Source: Saprospiraceae bacterium
Lineage (GTDB): Bacteria > Bacteroidota > Bacteroidia > Chitinophagales > Saprospiraceae
Assembly (NCBI GenBank): GCA_016787415.1
Contig: JAEUUT010000044.1
Location: 1 to 64,000 of the forward strand
Length of the DNA stretch: 64,000 nt
Direction: 5' to 3'
The position numbers and the translations under genes are program-made. Positions 1 to 8,152 of this stretch are shown piece after piece; the stretch's first letter is position 1, and every line of letters begins with the position of its first letter. The notes under the pieces were generated by a model. It worked only from the letters and a program-made list of their open reading frames with translations, was not told the origin of the DNA and ran no database searches.

Positions 1-140
1 CGAATACAGTCATTCGTAATTTTCTGTATACGAATCTCATCTTCCAAATTGATCCGGGTGTAGGAAGCAGAAAAACTATCCAGCCAGCGCATAACCTGTA
101 CGGTCGTATTGTCACCTGCGTCAGAAAGTATTAGTATCAT
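1..140 (-). CDS. ATP-grasp RiPP maturase, grasp-with-spasm type (N-terminal fragment)
   Basis: Only the first 46 codons lie in the window; the gene runs off the left edge. The protein starts MILILSDAGDNTTVQVMRWL and continues with a segment ending YTRINLEDE. This opening (MILI-S, a D-x-x-T-x-x-V-x-x-WL motif, then RIN-x-x-D) is how ATP-grasp maturases of the grasp-with-spasm peptide systems begin, as I know the family. Such enzymes would phosphorylate Asp/Glu side chains of a precursor and join them to Thr/Ser or Lys, giving omega-ester or amide rings. Its ATG overlaps the TGA of the upstream gene (ATGA, 137-140), so the two are translationally coupled. The catalytic domain is outside the window, so the call rests on the N-terminus and on the precursors and exporter in the same operon. 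A SPASM radical-SAM partner may lie further left. Confidence 0.7.
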   Translation of the reverse strand, partial: MILILSDAGDNTTVQVMRWLDSFSASYTRINLEDEIRIQKITNDCI

Positions 141-1207
141 CCTTTTTGCTTCCAGATAAATGTGAAACGCGAATTTTTATTCGAAAAACCGGCAGGCATC
201 GGGGATGTTCGGATACTGAATTGCTTTTGTGGAATTCCTTTATCCAGCAGGAATTGTTGGATTAAATTTAATGATTCCTGTAAATGCGGGTTCGGCTTAC
301 GGGCTGCATAGGAGATTTCTGCATAAGCATGAGGGTTGTCGTGTAACATATTATACATGGCTTCCAACTGCACATATGATGCTTCTATATCGATGTCTCC
401 CTTTCTATTTGTTTCAATATGTTCCAGGTAGTGGTAGCGGCCTGTACTGTCTTCCCTGAAAGGATATTTGAACATCAACTGCCATTCCAGCCCTACTAAT
501 TGCTCCCAGTTTATTTTTCCAGCGAGTGCTGCTGCGAGTGTTTTATTGTACATTGTCTTGCAGGCGGATTGATGGAAATGCCCACCCAATACTCCTAGAT
601 ATAGGTAGTCACCGCTTGATTTGTGTACATCTATAAAATAAAAGTTTTCTAGTAAGGTATCCAGTATTCCTGACAAACGAATCCAGTTCAAAGAATCGAT
701 TCCCTTTTGTAAGTGCATTAGAGAATCCGCAGTTGGACCATGCATACCTTGAATCTTCTTACGAAAAGTTTTATCAGAAATATTTATTACTTGAAGCAAT
801 GAATCTATAGAGCCATAATGTCGCAAATAATAGCCCTTCCATTTTCGGCTTTCCATGCGACAAGGCTCCTGAAATACTTTCCCCAAGGAGTCGCCAAAAA
901 AACTAATGCTATTCAGCGAATCACTATTACTGTATTTCATGCTTCGCTTAAGGGCTTCAATTGCATCCTTGTCTCGCCCAGCCTCGTGGAAGGCGATACC
1001 CAAAGTAAAGAACAGATTCTTTTCATACACCGAGAGGCGCTGTATCAATGGAATATTCGATACATAGTCTACAGTATCACTTTTGAAAAAAGCACTGTCC
1101 AACTTATTTTTATATTGGGTGTATTCGTAATAAGAATAGCCAGATTGGGCGTGACAAGCAAAAAGGCCAACGAAGGAAAGTGTAAAGATGCCGAAAAGTT
1201 TATTCAT
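137..1207 (-). CDS. Unknown exported protein in the RiPP operon
   Basis: A 356-residue protein that I do not recognise. I place the start at MNKLFGIFTLSFVGLFAC, which gives a compact signal sequence. LFAC is an acceptable lipobox, and AQS just after it is an alternative signal-peptidase site, so it is either a lipoprotein or a periplasmic protein. The ATG at 1216 is a second option, and longer in-frame starts only add an implausible extension. After the signal it is mostly charged and helical, with an early segment (DAIEALKRSMKYS) that could be one TPR-like helix pair. It lies between the precursor genes and the ATP-grasp gene and overlaps the latter by four bases, so a role in the same pathway (immunity, periplasmic processing or binding of the product) is plausible but is inference. 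Confidence 0.6.
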   Translation of the reverse strand: MNKLFGIFTLSFVGLFACHAQSGYSYYEYTQYKNKLDSAFFKSDTVDYVSNIPLIQRLSVYEKNLFFTLGIAFHEAGRDKDAIEALKRSMKYSNSDSLNSISFFGDSLGKVFQEPCRMESRKWKGYYLRHYGSIDSLLQVINISDKTFRKKIQGMHGPTADSLMHLQKGIDSLNWIRLSGILDTLLENFYFIDVHKSSGDYLYLGVLGGHFHQSACKTMYNKTLAAALAGKINWEQLVGLEWQLMFKYPFREDSTGRYHYLEHIETNRKGDIDIEASYVQLEAMYNMLHDNPHAYAEISYAARKPNPHLQESLNLIQQFLLDKGIPQKQFSIRTSPMPAGFSNKNSRFTFIWKQKG

Positions 1208-1238
1208 AATATCCATTGTGAATTGAATAGAATGAGAG

Positions 1239-1337
1239 GGAGCATTTATAATATAATATCTATTAAGTAAATAAATGGTTGCTATCCACAATGAATTGTG
1301 GCAACTTCCCATTTAAGATATTTTATATAAATGCTCC
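1239..1337 (-). promoter_or_regulatory. Inverted repeat between precursor and downstream operon genes
   Basis: GGAGCATTTATA (1239-1250) and TATAAATGCTCC (1326-1337) are perfect 12-base complements, with a further small inverted repeat (CACAAT...ATTGTG) inside. It lies just after the second precursor gene and before the 356-residue protein. On the minus-strand RNA it would form a hairpin that could protect the precursor mRNA end or reduce read-through into the modification genes. Confidence 0.5.
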
Positions 1338-1365
1338 TTGTAGAACATGTCTATCTCTTCAATCG

Positions 1366-1602
1366 CTAGTTAGAACAGCATGTCTCAGTTGTTGTCACCG
1401 TCGAAGACGAGCCGTCTTCATAATTTGTCACTGTAACCGTTACATCATCCGTACAATTTGGTGCATTGGGTACCTGTGTCGGCTGATTCCCGGAAGTTGA
1501 ATTTTTTACTTTCTTGTCAGCGGCGCCACCGAATAATTGTTGAGAGAATGTGACGTCGACTTTGTGTGCTCCAAAATCTTGAAGCGAAATAAGTTTTTTC
1601 AT
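1366..1602 (-). CDS. RiPP precursor peptide with double-glycine leader (second copy)
   Basis: A 78-residue peptide starting MKKLISLQDF. The leader ends near LFGG (residues 24-27), a double-glycine site suited to the C39 peptidase exporter of the same operon. The core is Thr/Val-rich with acidic residues: NCTDDVTVTVTNYEDG, then SSSTVTTTETCCSN at the end. It aligns with the neighbouring precursor as C-T-x-x-x-T-x-T-x-T-x-Y-x-D, then T-rich residues, then T-E-x-C. Thr hydroxyls and Asp/Glu side chains are the groups joined by ATP-grasp maturases, so the composition fits the enzyme. It lies 17 bases after the first precursor. The number and position of rings cannot be read from sequence. Confidence 0.75.
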   Translation of the reverse strand: MKKLISLQDFGAHKVDVTFSQQLFGGAADKKVKNSTSGNQPTQVPNAPNCTDDVTVTVTNYEDGSSSTVTTTETCCSN

Positions 1603-1619
1603 GGTAATTGATTTAATTT

Positions 1620-1847
1620 TTAATCGCAGTTTTCTGTCCTAACAGTTGTTGAGCACACCGTATTATCATCATAATAGGTTTTTGTAGTGGTTGCTGTTTC
1701 GGTACATCCTATTTGAGCAGTAGTTTCAACAGTTGACGTACTTGTCTGCGTTACCTTTTTTTCATTTTGCCCGCCATTAATGGCGCAAGCCTGATGGGTA
1801 GAAATTTTTCCCGGCTCGAATTCGGCCAGAGACATCAGTTTTTTCAT
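1620..1847 (-). CDS. RiPP precursor peptide with double-glycine leader (first copy)
   Basis: A 75-residue peptide starting MKKLMSLAEFEPGK; the ATG at 1847 is chosen because it restores the MKKL-x-SL-x-x-F leader shared with the second precursor, while the longer reading frame adds 36 unrelated residues. The leader ends at INGG (residues 23-26). The core carries GCTETATTTKTYYDDNT followed by a Thr-rich stretch and TENCD, matching the core pattern of the other copy. The conserved leader with a variable but alignable core is typical of tandem RiPP precursors. Both copies keep Cys residues flanking the Thr/Tyr/Asp block, so a disulfide or thiol modification is also possible. Confidence 0.75.
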   Translation of the reverse strand: MKKLMSLAEFEPGKISTHQACAINGGQNEKKVTQTSTSTVETTAQIGCTETATTTKTYYDDNTVCSTTVRTENCD

Positions 1848-1927
1848 GTATTTATTTTTAAGATGACAAACCCGATTCGGTATGCTTCTCGCCAGAGGCA
1901 TTCTGGATGGGTTTTGTGTCCAGCCTC

Positions 1928-2281
1928 TCAATATGGTGCACCATTGATAAAGCAACGCAAAGTTTCGGGGTGTCTATGACAAAAAAAGTCACTTAAGGAA
2001 ACAGAATGAATATTTTCTTCGCCTCCATTAATAGACAGCAATTTTTTGCCATTCACTTTGAATGAAATTGTTAATTCCACTAGTTCGGAATAGAAGTACG
2101 ATTGCGATTTTTTATCGTATTCTATTGGAAAACCTTGATCGCGCAAGTGATTGATCAATCTATACACGTGCCTTTCACAAATTTTCAATCTTGAGGCCAG
2201 TTGTTTTGGAGAGCCAGTACCACGAATTCGAATTAGGTGATCTAATTGCTCCAGGAGAAAAATTTCTTCAAAAAAATTCAT
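1928..2281 (-). CDS. Winged-helix (HTH_11-like) regulator of the RiPP operon
   Basis: A 117-residue protein. Residues about 8-65 form a helix-turn-helix of the HTH_11/DeoR-like kind: a helix, then SPKQLASRLKICERHVYRLI as the turn and recognition helix, then LRDQGFPIEYDKKSQSYFY as the wing. The C-terminal 45 residues have no recognisable domain, end in CFINGAPY, and include a double glycine (SINGGEE). It starts 11 bases after the exporter stop and is followed by the precursors, so it belongs to the operon and probably controls it. A C-terminal peptide-sensing role is speculation. Confidence 0.65.
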   Translation of the reverse strand: MNFFEEIFLLEQLDHLIRIRGTGSPKQLASRLKICERHVYRLINHLRDQGFPIEYDKKSQSYFYSELVELTISFKVNGKKLLSINGGEENIHSVSLSDFFCHRHPETLRCFINGAPY

Positions 2282-2292
2282 GGCTCTATATT

Positions 2293-4527
2293 TTAAATTC
2301 CCAGTTCCAATTGATTTTTCACCAACTCATAATAAGCGCCGCGCCGCGCTACCAAATCTTCATGCGTCCCGAGTTCCTTGACCACGCCATGCTCCAGCAC
2401 CACGATCTGATCGGCATGGCGTACTGTGCTTAGCCGGTGCGCTACCACCACCACCGTTTTATGCTGATAAAAGCCCTGGAGGTTCTCGACGATCGCGCGC
2501 TCATTGTTGGCGTCCAATGCGTTGGTGGCCTCGTCGAAGAATAAAAAATCCGGGCTTTTGTACACGGCACGGGCAATCAGCATTCTCTGGCGCTGCCCCT
2601 GGCTGATGCCGTTGCCCTGGGCGCCTATTTTAGTGTTGTAGCCCAGCGGCAGGTCATCGATAAACGATCGAATATTGGCCACTTCTACCGCCTGCCATAG
2701 TTTTAACTTGTCGGGGTATTCGTCGCACTCCGAAATATTGTTGGCAATGGTGTCCGAAAACAAAAAACCATCCTGCAACACCGCGCCGCAACACTGCCGC
2801 CAAACGGATGGCGCAATGGCCCGCATCGGGAGTGCGCCGATGTGTATGCTGCCCTGCGTGGGCTGGTAAAACCCCAGCAACAACTTCAGCAATGTGGTTT
2901 TACCACTGCCGCTCATGCCCACGATAGCGGTCACCTTGCCTTGTGGAATAGTCAGATTCAGATTTTTGAGCACATCTTCTTGCAGGGCATTGTATCTGAA
3001 CGACAAGTTGTTCAAGTAAATATCGCCCTGAAACCGGGTCTGGGGGCCTTGCGGCGATGCATGCAGCATATTATGGTGCAGGGATGCTCCAGGAATGGCC
3101 TGCGTGTCTTCATCGGGCTGGTTCCGTATTTCTGCCATTCGTTCCAGACTGATACGCGCGTCCTGTGCGGAGCGCACAAATGCGATAAACTGCTGCAAAG
3201 GGGCATCCAATTGACCTACCATATATTGTATAGCCAACATCATACCCAGCGTCATGTCGCCTTCCACCACCGCACGGGCTGCCAGAAACGTGATAAATAT
3301 GTTTTTGGTCTGGTTGATAAAACCGGCTCCGGCTTCCTGCCATTGTACCAGATCGAGCGAACGAAGGCTGGTATGAAACAATTTAGCCTGGATGCCCGCC
3401 CATATCCAGCGGCGTTTGCGTTCCGAGCCCTGCAATTTGATTTCCTGCATACCCTGTATCATTTCTATTAAGGTACTGCTGTTTTCGCCCGACTGCTGAA
3501 ACCGCAGGTAATCCAGTTCCTTGCGCCTGCGTAAAAAGAAAACGATCCAGCCAGTGTACAGCAAGGCTGCCAGCATAAAAACGCCAAAAATGGAGGGGCT
3601 GTACAACAGAAGAATGATGCCAAAGACTACGAAATTGAGTGCTGAAAAAAGGATGCGCAGCACCGAACCAGTGAGAAACGACTCTACCCGGCTCTGGTCG
3701 CCGATGCGTTGCAGCAAATCGCCAGTCATTTTGGTATCAAAAAAGCCTATCGGCAAGCGCATGAGTTTCGACAGGAAGTCGCTGATCATCGCCACATTGA
3801 TGCGGGCGCCGATAAACAGGATAATCCGGCTTTGCAGAAATTGCACGATCATTTGGCTGCTGAAAAGCACCAGTTGGCCGATCAGAATCAGGTTGATAAA
3901 TCCAAGATTGCGGTTATTTATGCCGGTATCAACAATACTCTGTGTGAGAAAAGGCAATACCAGCAACAGCAGACTTCCGAGTAACATGCCCAGCAGAAGT
4001 TGTACCACCATTCGGCGAAACGGCCGCACATACGACAACAACTGCAACAAACTCACTCTTTCTTCGGGCAAGTCATGCTCCAGGCGATAAAACTGTGGTG
4101 TCGGCTCCAGCAGTATCAGAATGCCTTTACCGGCATCGCTGATCCACGATTTTTCAAAAGCAGCGCGCGGCAGTCTGATTTTCCCTTCTCCCGGATCAGC
4201 AATCCAGACATAGCGGCGACTGGTTTTGTACACCACCACAAAATGCTGCTGATTCCAATGTGCGATACAGGGAAGCGGCGCCGTCAGCAGGCATGCTGTC
4301 TCCGTGCCGGTGTCGAAAGGAACTTTAACGGTCATGGAACGAAAGCCGATGGTCTCGGCGGCTTCCATGATTCCCTGGGCCGATACGCCTTCCCTGCTCA
4401 GGAAACTGCGCTCGCGTAGAAAAGTAAGGGGATATTTGCGGCCGTGTGCCGCAGCAGCCATCATCAGGCATGCAGGACCGCAGTCCATAGCATCACGCTG
4501 AGGGTAAAACGGGAATTTTTTGGTCAT
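2293..4527 (-). CDS. Peptidase-containing ABC transporter (C39) for double-glycine peptides
   Basis: A 744-residue exporter that cleaves leaders after Gly-Gly and pumps the core across the inner membrane. Residues 1-130 are a C39 cysteine peptidase: Q10, C16 (in DCGPACL), H95 (QQHFVVVY) and D111 (IADPGEG) supply the oxyanion and catalytic residues. A six-helix transmembrane domain follows (about 160-440), then the ATPase: Walker A GMSGSGKTT, signature ISQGQRQRM, Walker B FLFFDEATNALD and the switch His in VVAHRLST. All key residues are intact and length is normal for the family. It is the first gene of the RiPP operon and would process the two precursors at LFGG and INGG. No TAnnTTTG element was found in the 243 bases upstream. 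Confidence 0.9.
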   Translation of the reverse strand: MTKKFPFYPQRDAMDCGPACLMMAAAAHGRKYPLTFLRERSFLSREGVSAQGIMEAAETIGFRSMTVKVPFDTGTETACLLTAPLPCIAHWNQQHFVVVYKTSRRYVWIADPGEGKIRLPRAAFEKSWISDAGKGILILLEPTPQFYRLEHDLPEERVSLLQLLSYVRPFRRMVVQLLLGMLLGSLLLLVLPFLTQSIVDTGINNRNLGFINLILIGQLVLFSSQMIVQFLQSRIILFIGARINVAMISDFLSKLMRLPIGFFDTKMTGDLLQRIGDQSRVESFLTGSVLRILFSALNFVVFGIILLLYSPSIFGVFMLAALLYTGWIVFFLRRRKELDYLRFQQSGENSSTLIEMIQGMQEIKLQGSERKRRWIWAGIQAKLFHTSLRSLDLVQWQEAGAGFINQTKNIFITFLAARAVVEGDMTLGMMLAIQYMVGQLDAPLQQFIAFVRSAQDARISLERMAEIRNQPDEDTQAIPGASLHHNMLHASPQGPQTRFQGDIYLNNLSFRYNALQEDVLKNLNLTIPQGKVTAIVGMSGSGKTTLLKLLLGFYQPTQGSIHIGALPMRAIAPSVWRQCCGAVLQDGFLFSDTIANNISECDEYPDKLKLWQAVEVANIRSFIDDLPLGYNTKIGAQGNGISQGQRQRMLIARAVYKSPDFLFFDEATNALDANNERAIVENLQGFYQHKTVVVVAHRLSTVRHADQIVVLEHGVVKELGTHEDLVARRGAYYELVKNQLELGI

Positions 4528-4770
4528 AAATGAATAAAGCGGCTTGTTCTGAAAACGAATTACAGCAAGAACAAGCGTACTTTATCCTGTACCAATAGCA
4601 GAATAATGCGAGGAAAAATAGAAAAACGAACAAAAAGGGCTTTCAGAGTGCGTCATAAGTAGAAACGTGTTTGTAATCAGTACCCGAAAGGTATCTCATT
4701 ATACAACACGACGCAACACACACTACGTAAAATTTTTACCGCCCAAAGACAATTAGCAGACAACTTACGC

Positions 4771-5361
4771 TTAATCCTTCGCCTGCCGCCGCTTGATCTC
4801 ATCGCGGATCTTTGCCGCCATTTCATAGTCTTCGGCTTCCAGCACTTCCTGGAGTTTGGTTTGCAGGACGTCCATCGAAAAGGTTTCAATGGAGTCGCTG
4901 TCGAGGTTGCTGCCAGCCACCTGCGAGGAGCGCAGGCTGCCGTCTTCTTGTTCTTCCAGTACAACACCGGCGGCTTCCAGGATAAAATCGTAGGTGTAAA
5001 TCGGGCATTCAAAACGCACCGCCATAGCAATGGCATCGGAAGTGCGTGAGTCTATTTCAAATAGTTCGCCGTCGCGCACACAAATCAGGCGCGCATAAAA
5101 AATGCCGTCAAGCAGGTTGTTGATGACAACTTCCTTGAGTTGAATATCAAAAGTATCAAGCGTGCTTTTAAACAAATCGTGCGTAAGCGGGCGGTTGGGC
5201 ACCATGCGCTCCATGGCCACTGCAATGGCCTGTGCTTCAAAACTGCCGATCACAATAGGCAAGCGGCGCTGCCCTTTGCGTTCGCCCAATACCACGGCGT
5301 AATTGTGCGATTGGGTCATACTATGCGATAGCGCAACGATGTCGAGTTCTATTCGTCTCAT
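4771..5361 (-). CDS. Bifunctional nuclease (DUF151) protein with UvrB/UvrC motif
   Basis: A 196-residue protein starting MRRIELDIVALSHS; the longer frame adds 28 residues upstream without support. Residues 1-130 match the BFN/DUF151 family (LPIVIGSFEAQAIA, then RTSDAIAMAVRFECPIY). The C-terminal 40 residues form a UVR motif (LQEVLEAEDYEMAAKIRDEI), a helical hairpin used for protein contacts in UvrB/UvrC and Clp adaptors. This BFN plus UVR architecture is common in Bacteroidota; the cellular role is poorly known and the nuclease activity has been shown only for distant members. It has its own promoter at 5454-5461 and is separated from etfA by a hairpin repeat, so it is probably its own unit. 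Confidence 0.85.
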   Translation of the reverse strand: MRRIELDIVALSHSMTQSHNYAVVLGERKGQRRLPIVIGSFEAQAIAVAMERMVPNRPLTHDLFKSTLDTFDIQLKEVVINNLLDGIFYARLICVRDGELFEIDSRTSDAIAMAVRFECPIYTYDFILEAAGVVLEEQEDGSLRSSQVAGSNLDSDSIETFSMDVLQTKLQEVLEAEDYEMAAKIRDEIKRRQAKD

Positions 5362-5453
5362 TATCAAGTAGATAAAGGTTCTTGTCAGGAAATTGGGAGG
5401 CAGTGCGCAGCCTTTTGAGAAACGGATTATTCCAGGCATACGCATTGCGGCCG

Positions 5454-5461
5454 CAAAAATA
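5454..5461 (-). promoter_or_regulatory. Predicted -7 element (TATTTTTG) for the BFN gene
   Basis: An exact match to TAnnTTTG on the minus strand, about 92 bases before the chosen start at 5361. Confidence 0.5.
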
Positions 5462-5515
5462 ATAATAAAAACACTGGATTATGATATTTGGATGCGTCGG
5501 GAATGGAAAAAAAAT

Positions 5516-5685
5516 GGGAACACGGATTGCGCGGATTAGAGACGGATTTTCACGGATTGGATGGAGGTGAAGTTGAAATTGATTCTTTACCTCTATCCCA
5601 TCCGTGAAAATCTGTCTCTAATCCGCGTAATCCGTGTTCCCTCAATCCGTGCAAATCCGTCTCTAATCTGTGTAATCCGTGTTTC
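5516..5685. repeat. Intergenic hairpin of CACGGATT-type phrases
   Basis: The left arm (5516-5564) repeats ACACGGATTGCGCGGATT, GAGACGGATT and TTCACGGATT; the right arm (5598-5641) is its near-perfect reverse complement. A further partial copy in right-arm orientation (5641-5685) runs to the etfA stop, so that on the minus strand the stop TGA is followed directly by AACACGGATT. It lies 3' of etfA. Related phrases occur at 16484-16562 and 47773-47838. Confidence 0.9.
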
Positions 5686-6643
5686 AGTGGGCCGCCTTAA
5701 ACTTCTTCAGCGACTCATTCAGCCGAGGCACGATCTCGAACAAATCGCCCACCACGCCATAGTCGGCGGCTTTAAAGAACGGCGCTTCCGGGTCTTTGTT
5801 AATCACTACGATCACCTTGGAATTGTTCACGCCTGCCAAGTGCTGGATGGCGCCGCTGATACCGATGGCGATATAGAGGTTGGGACGGATGGCAATACCC
5901 GTTTGCCCAACGTGTTCGTGGTGTGGGCGCCAGTGGCTGTCGGCTACCGGGCGCGAGCAGGCGGTAGTAGCCCCCAGCGTAGCGGCCAGGTCTTCCACGA
6001 TACCCCAGTTGCCTGGGTCTTTCATACCACGACCGGCAGATACCACCACTTCTGCTTCTGGCAGTGGCACGGTGCCTTCCTGGGTTTTTACGTCTTTCAC
6101 CCGGATGCGGCCTTTTGCGCTGGTCGTTGCACTTTCTACAGCGACTGCCGAACCGACAGCCTCCGGCTTCACGGCATTGCCCATGAGCGACAGCACTTTT
6201 ACAGCGCTGTCAATTTCGTATTCTGCAATGGCTTTACCAGAAAATACCGATTTTTTTACGCGCAAGGCATTTCCATTTACGGTGGGCAGGCTGTTGACGC
6301 CCGACACCAGTCCGGCGTTGAGGCGTACTGCCAGGCGACCAGCAACCGATTTACCGGAAGAAGTATGGCTGAGCACTACCACCGTAGCGCCTTGCTGTTG
6401 TGCTACGCCAGCCACTGCTGCTGCAATAGCCTGGCTATCAAATTGGTCGAATGCGGCATCGGCGATGTTCAGCACTTTGGAAGCGCCGTAAACGCCCAGT
6501 TCGCCAGCATTTTTTACGGTGCCCAGGGTGAGCGCCACGCATGGGACGCCCAGTATATCGGCTGTTTTTTTGCCGTATGTAACGGCTTCAAATGCAGCTT
6601 TTTTCAAATTGCCACGTGGAGATTCTGCAAAAACAAGAACCAT
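5684..6643 (-). CDS. etfA: Electron transfer flavoprotein alpha subunit
   Basis: A 319-residue protein that binds FAD with EtfB and passes electrons from acyl-CoA and related dehydrogenases toward the quinone pool. The N-terminal half (1-190) is the ETF domain ([38 protein letters not shown]). The C-terminal half is the FAD domain, with [51 protein letters not shown] and the closing [22 protein letters not shown] split over two conserved blocks. Length is normal. It lies downstream of etfB on the same strand, but a 200-base hairpin array separates the two, which is unusual for a pair needed in equal amounts. Confidence 0.95.
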   Translation of the reverse strand: MVLVFAESPRGNLKKAAFEAVTYGKKTADILGVPCVALTLGTVKNAGELGVYGASKVLNIADAAFDQFDSQAIAAAVAGVAQQQGATVVVLSHTSSGKSVAGRLAVRLNAGLVSGVNSLPTVNGNALRVKKSVFSGKAIAEYEIDSAVKVLSLMGNAVKPEAVGSAVAVESATTSAKGRIRVKDVKTQEGTVPLPEAEVVVSAGRGMKDPGNWGIVEDLAATLGATTACSRPVADSHWRPHHEHVGQTGIAIRPNLYIAIGISGAIQHLAGVNNSKVIVVINKDPEAPFFKAADYGVVGDLFEIVPRLNESLKKFKAAH

Positions 6644-6661
6644 ATATGTTTGGATGTTGAT

Positions 6662-6871
6662 GGTTAAGAGTTGGTGGTTGGTTAGGGTTGATGAGGTTGA
6701 TAAGGTTGATGAGGGTTGATGAGGGTTGATGAGGGTTGATGAGGGTTGATGAGGGTTGATGAGGATTGATATTCATAGGCTCGGGGTAAGAGTTGAAATT
6801 TACATTCATCGAGTGGCTAAATATCAACTCTTATCAACCCTCATCAACTCTTATCAACCCTCATCAACCCC
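6662..6871. repeat. GGTTGATGAG hairpin array with conserved core, between etfB and etfA
   Basis: The left arm (about 6689-6770) has some seven tandem GGTTGATGAG-type units. The core (6779-6826) begins GGCTCGGGGTAAGAGTTG and ends TTCATCGAGTGG. The right arm (6826-6871) repeats CTTATCAACCCTCATCAAC. Sister copies with the same core lie at 8140-8300, 55563-55731 and 59931-60089. Confidence 0.9.
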
Positions 6872-6872
6872 T

Positions 6873-7613
6873 TCAAATCACCTTTGCTTCTTCATGCAGC
6901 AGCCTCACCAATTCGTCCATATTTTCCGGATCGACGAGTTTGACACCGGCTTTGGCGGGTGGAAGGCTGAATTGCACGGCTTTGGCGGCCTCTTCGAAAG
7001 CGACCGGGGCTACTTCTACCAGCGGTTTGGTGCGGGCGGTCATGATACCGCGCATATTTGGAATGCGTTGTTCGGCCATACCTTTTGCGGCGCTGACCAC
7101 AAATGGCATATCCACTTCCAGCACTTCTACCCCACCCTCTATATCGCGTTCGAGTGTGGCAGTATTACCATTGAGGTCGAGTTTGGAAGCATAAGACACA
7201 TAGGGCAGGTCGAGGTATTCGGCTACCATAGCGCCTACTTCGGAGCCGTTGTAGTCGATGGTTTCCTTGCCGAAGAAAATGATGTCGAAATTTTGGCTTT
7301 TTGCATATTCGGCGATTTGTTTGGCAACGAAACCGGCGCTTTGTGGTTCGGCATTGATACGAACGGCATCATCGGCGCCGATCGCCAGGGCCTTGCGGAT
7401 GGTAGTTTCATTGGCTGCTGGTCCAACATTCAGGGCCGTGACCGAGCCGCCGAGGTTCTCACGCAGTTCGCAGGCGCGCACCAGCGCGTACCACTCGTCG
7501 TACGGATTCATGATAAACTGTACACCGGCTGCATCAAACTCCTTGCCGTCCGATTTGAAAGCAACTTTCGCGGTGGTGTCGGGCGTTTGGCTGATACAAA
7601 CTAATAACTTCAT
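6873..7613 (-). CDS. etfB: Electron transfer flavoprotein beta subunit
   Basis: A 246-residue protein starting MKLLVCISQTPDTTAKV, which partners EtfA in the soluble AMP/FAD flavoprotein. It has the ETF fold throughout: INPYD-type loop as IMNPYDEWYALVRACELRE, ALAIGADDAVRI, the Etf beta signature region around YDLPYVSYASKLDL, and VDMPFVVSAAKGMAEQRIPN. It begins the etfBA unit; a TATCTTTG -7 element lies at 7687-7694. The stop is followed two bases later by the hairpin array that precedes etfA. Confidence 0.95.
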   Translation of the reverse strand: MKLLVCISQTPDTTAKVAFKSDGKEFDAAGVQFIMNPYDEWYALVRACELRENLGGSVTALNVGPAANETTIRKALAIGADDAVRINAEPQSAGFVAKQIAEYAKSQNFDIIFFGKETIDYNGSEVGAMVAEYLDLPYVSYASKLDLNGNTATLERDIEGGVEVLEVDMPFVVSAAKGMAEQRIPNMRGIMTARTKPLVEVAPVAFEEAAKAVQFSLPPAKAGVKLVDPENMDELVRLLHEEAKVI

Positions 7614-7670
7614 TTTGAACAGGTTACTAAATGAATGGTTAAGGTTGAAGCATCCCTTATCGGGAAACCC

Positions 7671-7678
7671 TATTTTTG
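7671..7678 (+). promoter_or_regulatory. Predicted -7 element (TATTTTTG) for the TPR gene
   Basis: An exact TAnnTTTG match. It faces the etfB -7 element at 7687-7694, so the two predicted start sites overlap by a few bases and the promoters would exclude each other. Confidence 0.5.
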
Positions 7679-7686
7679 CGGGCCTG

Positions 7687-7694
7687 CAAAGATA
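7687..7694 (-). promoter_or_regulatory. Predicted -7 element (TATCTTTG) for etfBA
   Basis: An exact TAnnTTTG match on the minus strand, 74 bases before the etfB start codon. Confidence 0.55.
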
Positions 7695-7828
7695 TATACA
7701 TCAGGCGGCAGAAAAAAATAATGTTCGGCGAATTTTCGCTGAGCGCATTACTCGCACATTAATTGAACCAGCAGGCAGAGAAAAGGTTTTTCCTTAAACC
7801 CTTTTTTTGCGGTTCATTTGAATCAAAT

Positions 7829-8152
7829 ATGAGCACAAGATTAGAACAACTGAGCAGTTTGCTGGCTTCTTCGCCCAACGATACTTTTCTGCTTTTTGCG
7901 GTAGCAAAAGAACATGAAAAACACGGCAATGAATCGGAAGCCCTGGCGTTTTACCTGCGTTTGCAGGAAACGGATCCCAACTATACCGGCTTGTACTACC
8001 ATCTTGGAAAACTGTATGAAAAACAGCAGGATTTTGGACAGGCTATTCAAATCTACAAACAGGGCATCGAAATCTGTAAACAAGCCGGCGACCGCCATGC
8101 CATGAGTGAATTGGCTGGGGCGCTTTTGAATTTGGAAGATGATGAGGGTTGA
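7829..8152 (+). CDS. Small TPR protein
   Basis: A 107-residue protein starting MSTRLEQLSSLLASSPNDTF; the upstream in-frame ATG at 7763 would add a basic, Phe-rich stretch. Two or three TPR helices are visible: FLLFAVAKEHEKHGNESEAL, then GLYYHLGKLYEKQQDFGQAI, then QAGDRHAMSELAGALLNLE. No signal peptide, so it is cytosolic and likely a protein-interaction module. The last residues (DDEG and the stop) are encoded by the first unit of the following GGTTGATGAG repeat, so the repeat arm has set the end of the gene. Confidence 0.75.
   Translation: MSTRLEQLSSLLASSPNDTFLLFAVAKEHEKHGNESEALAFYLRLQETDPNYTGLYYHLGKLYEKQQDFGQAIQIYKQGIEICKQAGDRHAMSELAGALLNLEDDEG

Noticed and set aside
5561..6667. 368-codon plus-strand reading frame
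   Set aside because: It is antisense to etfA and starts inside the hairpin repeat.
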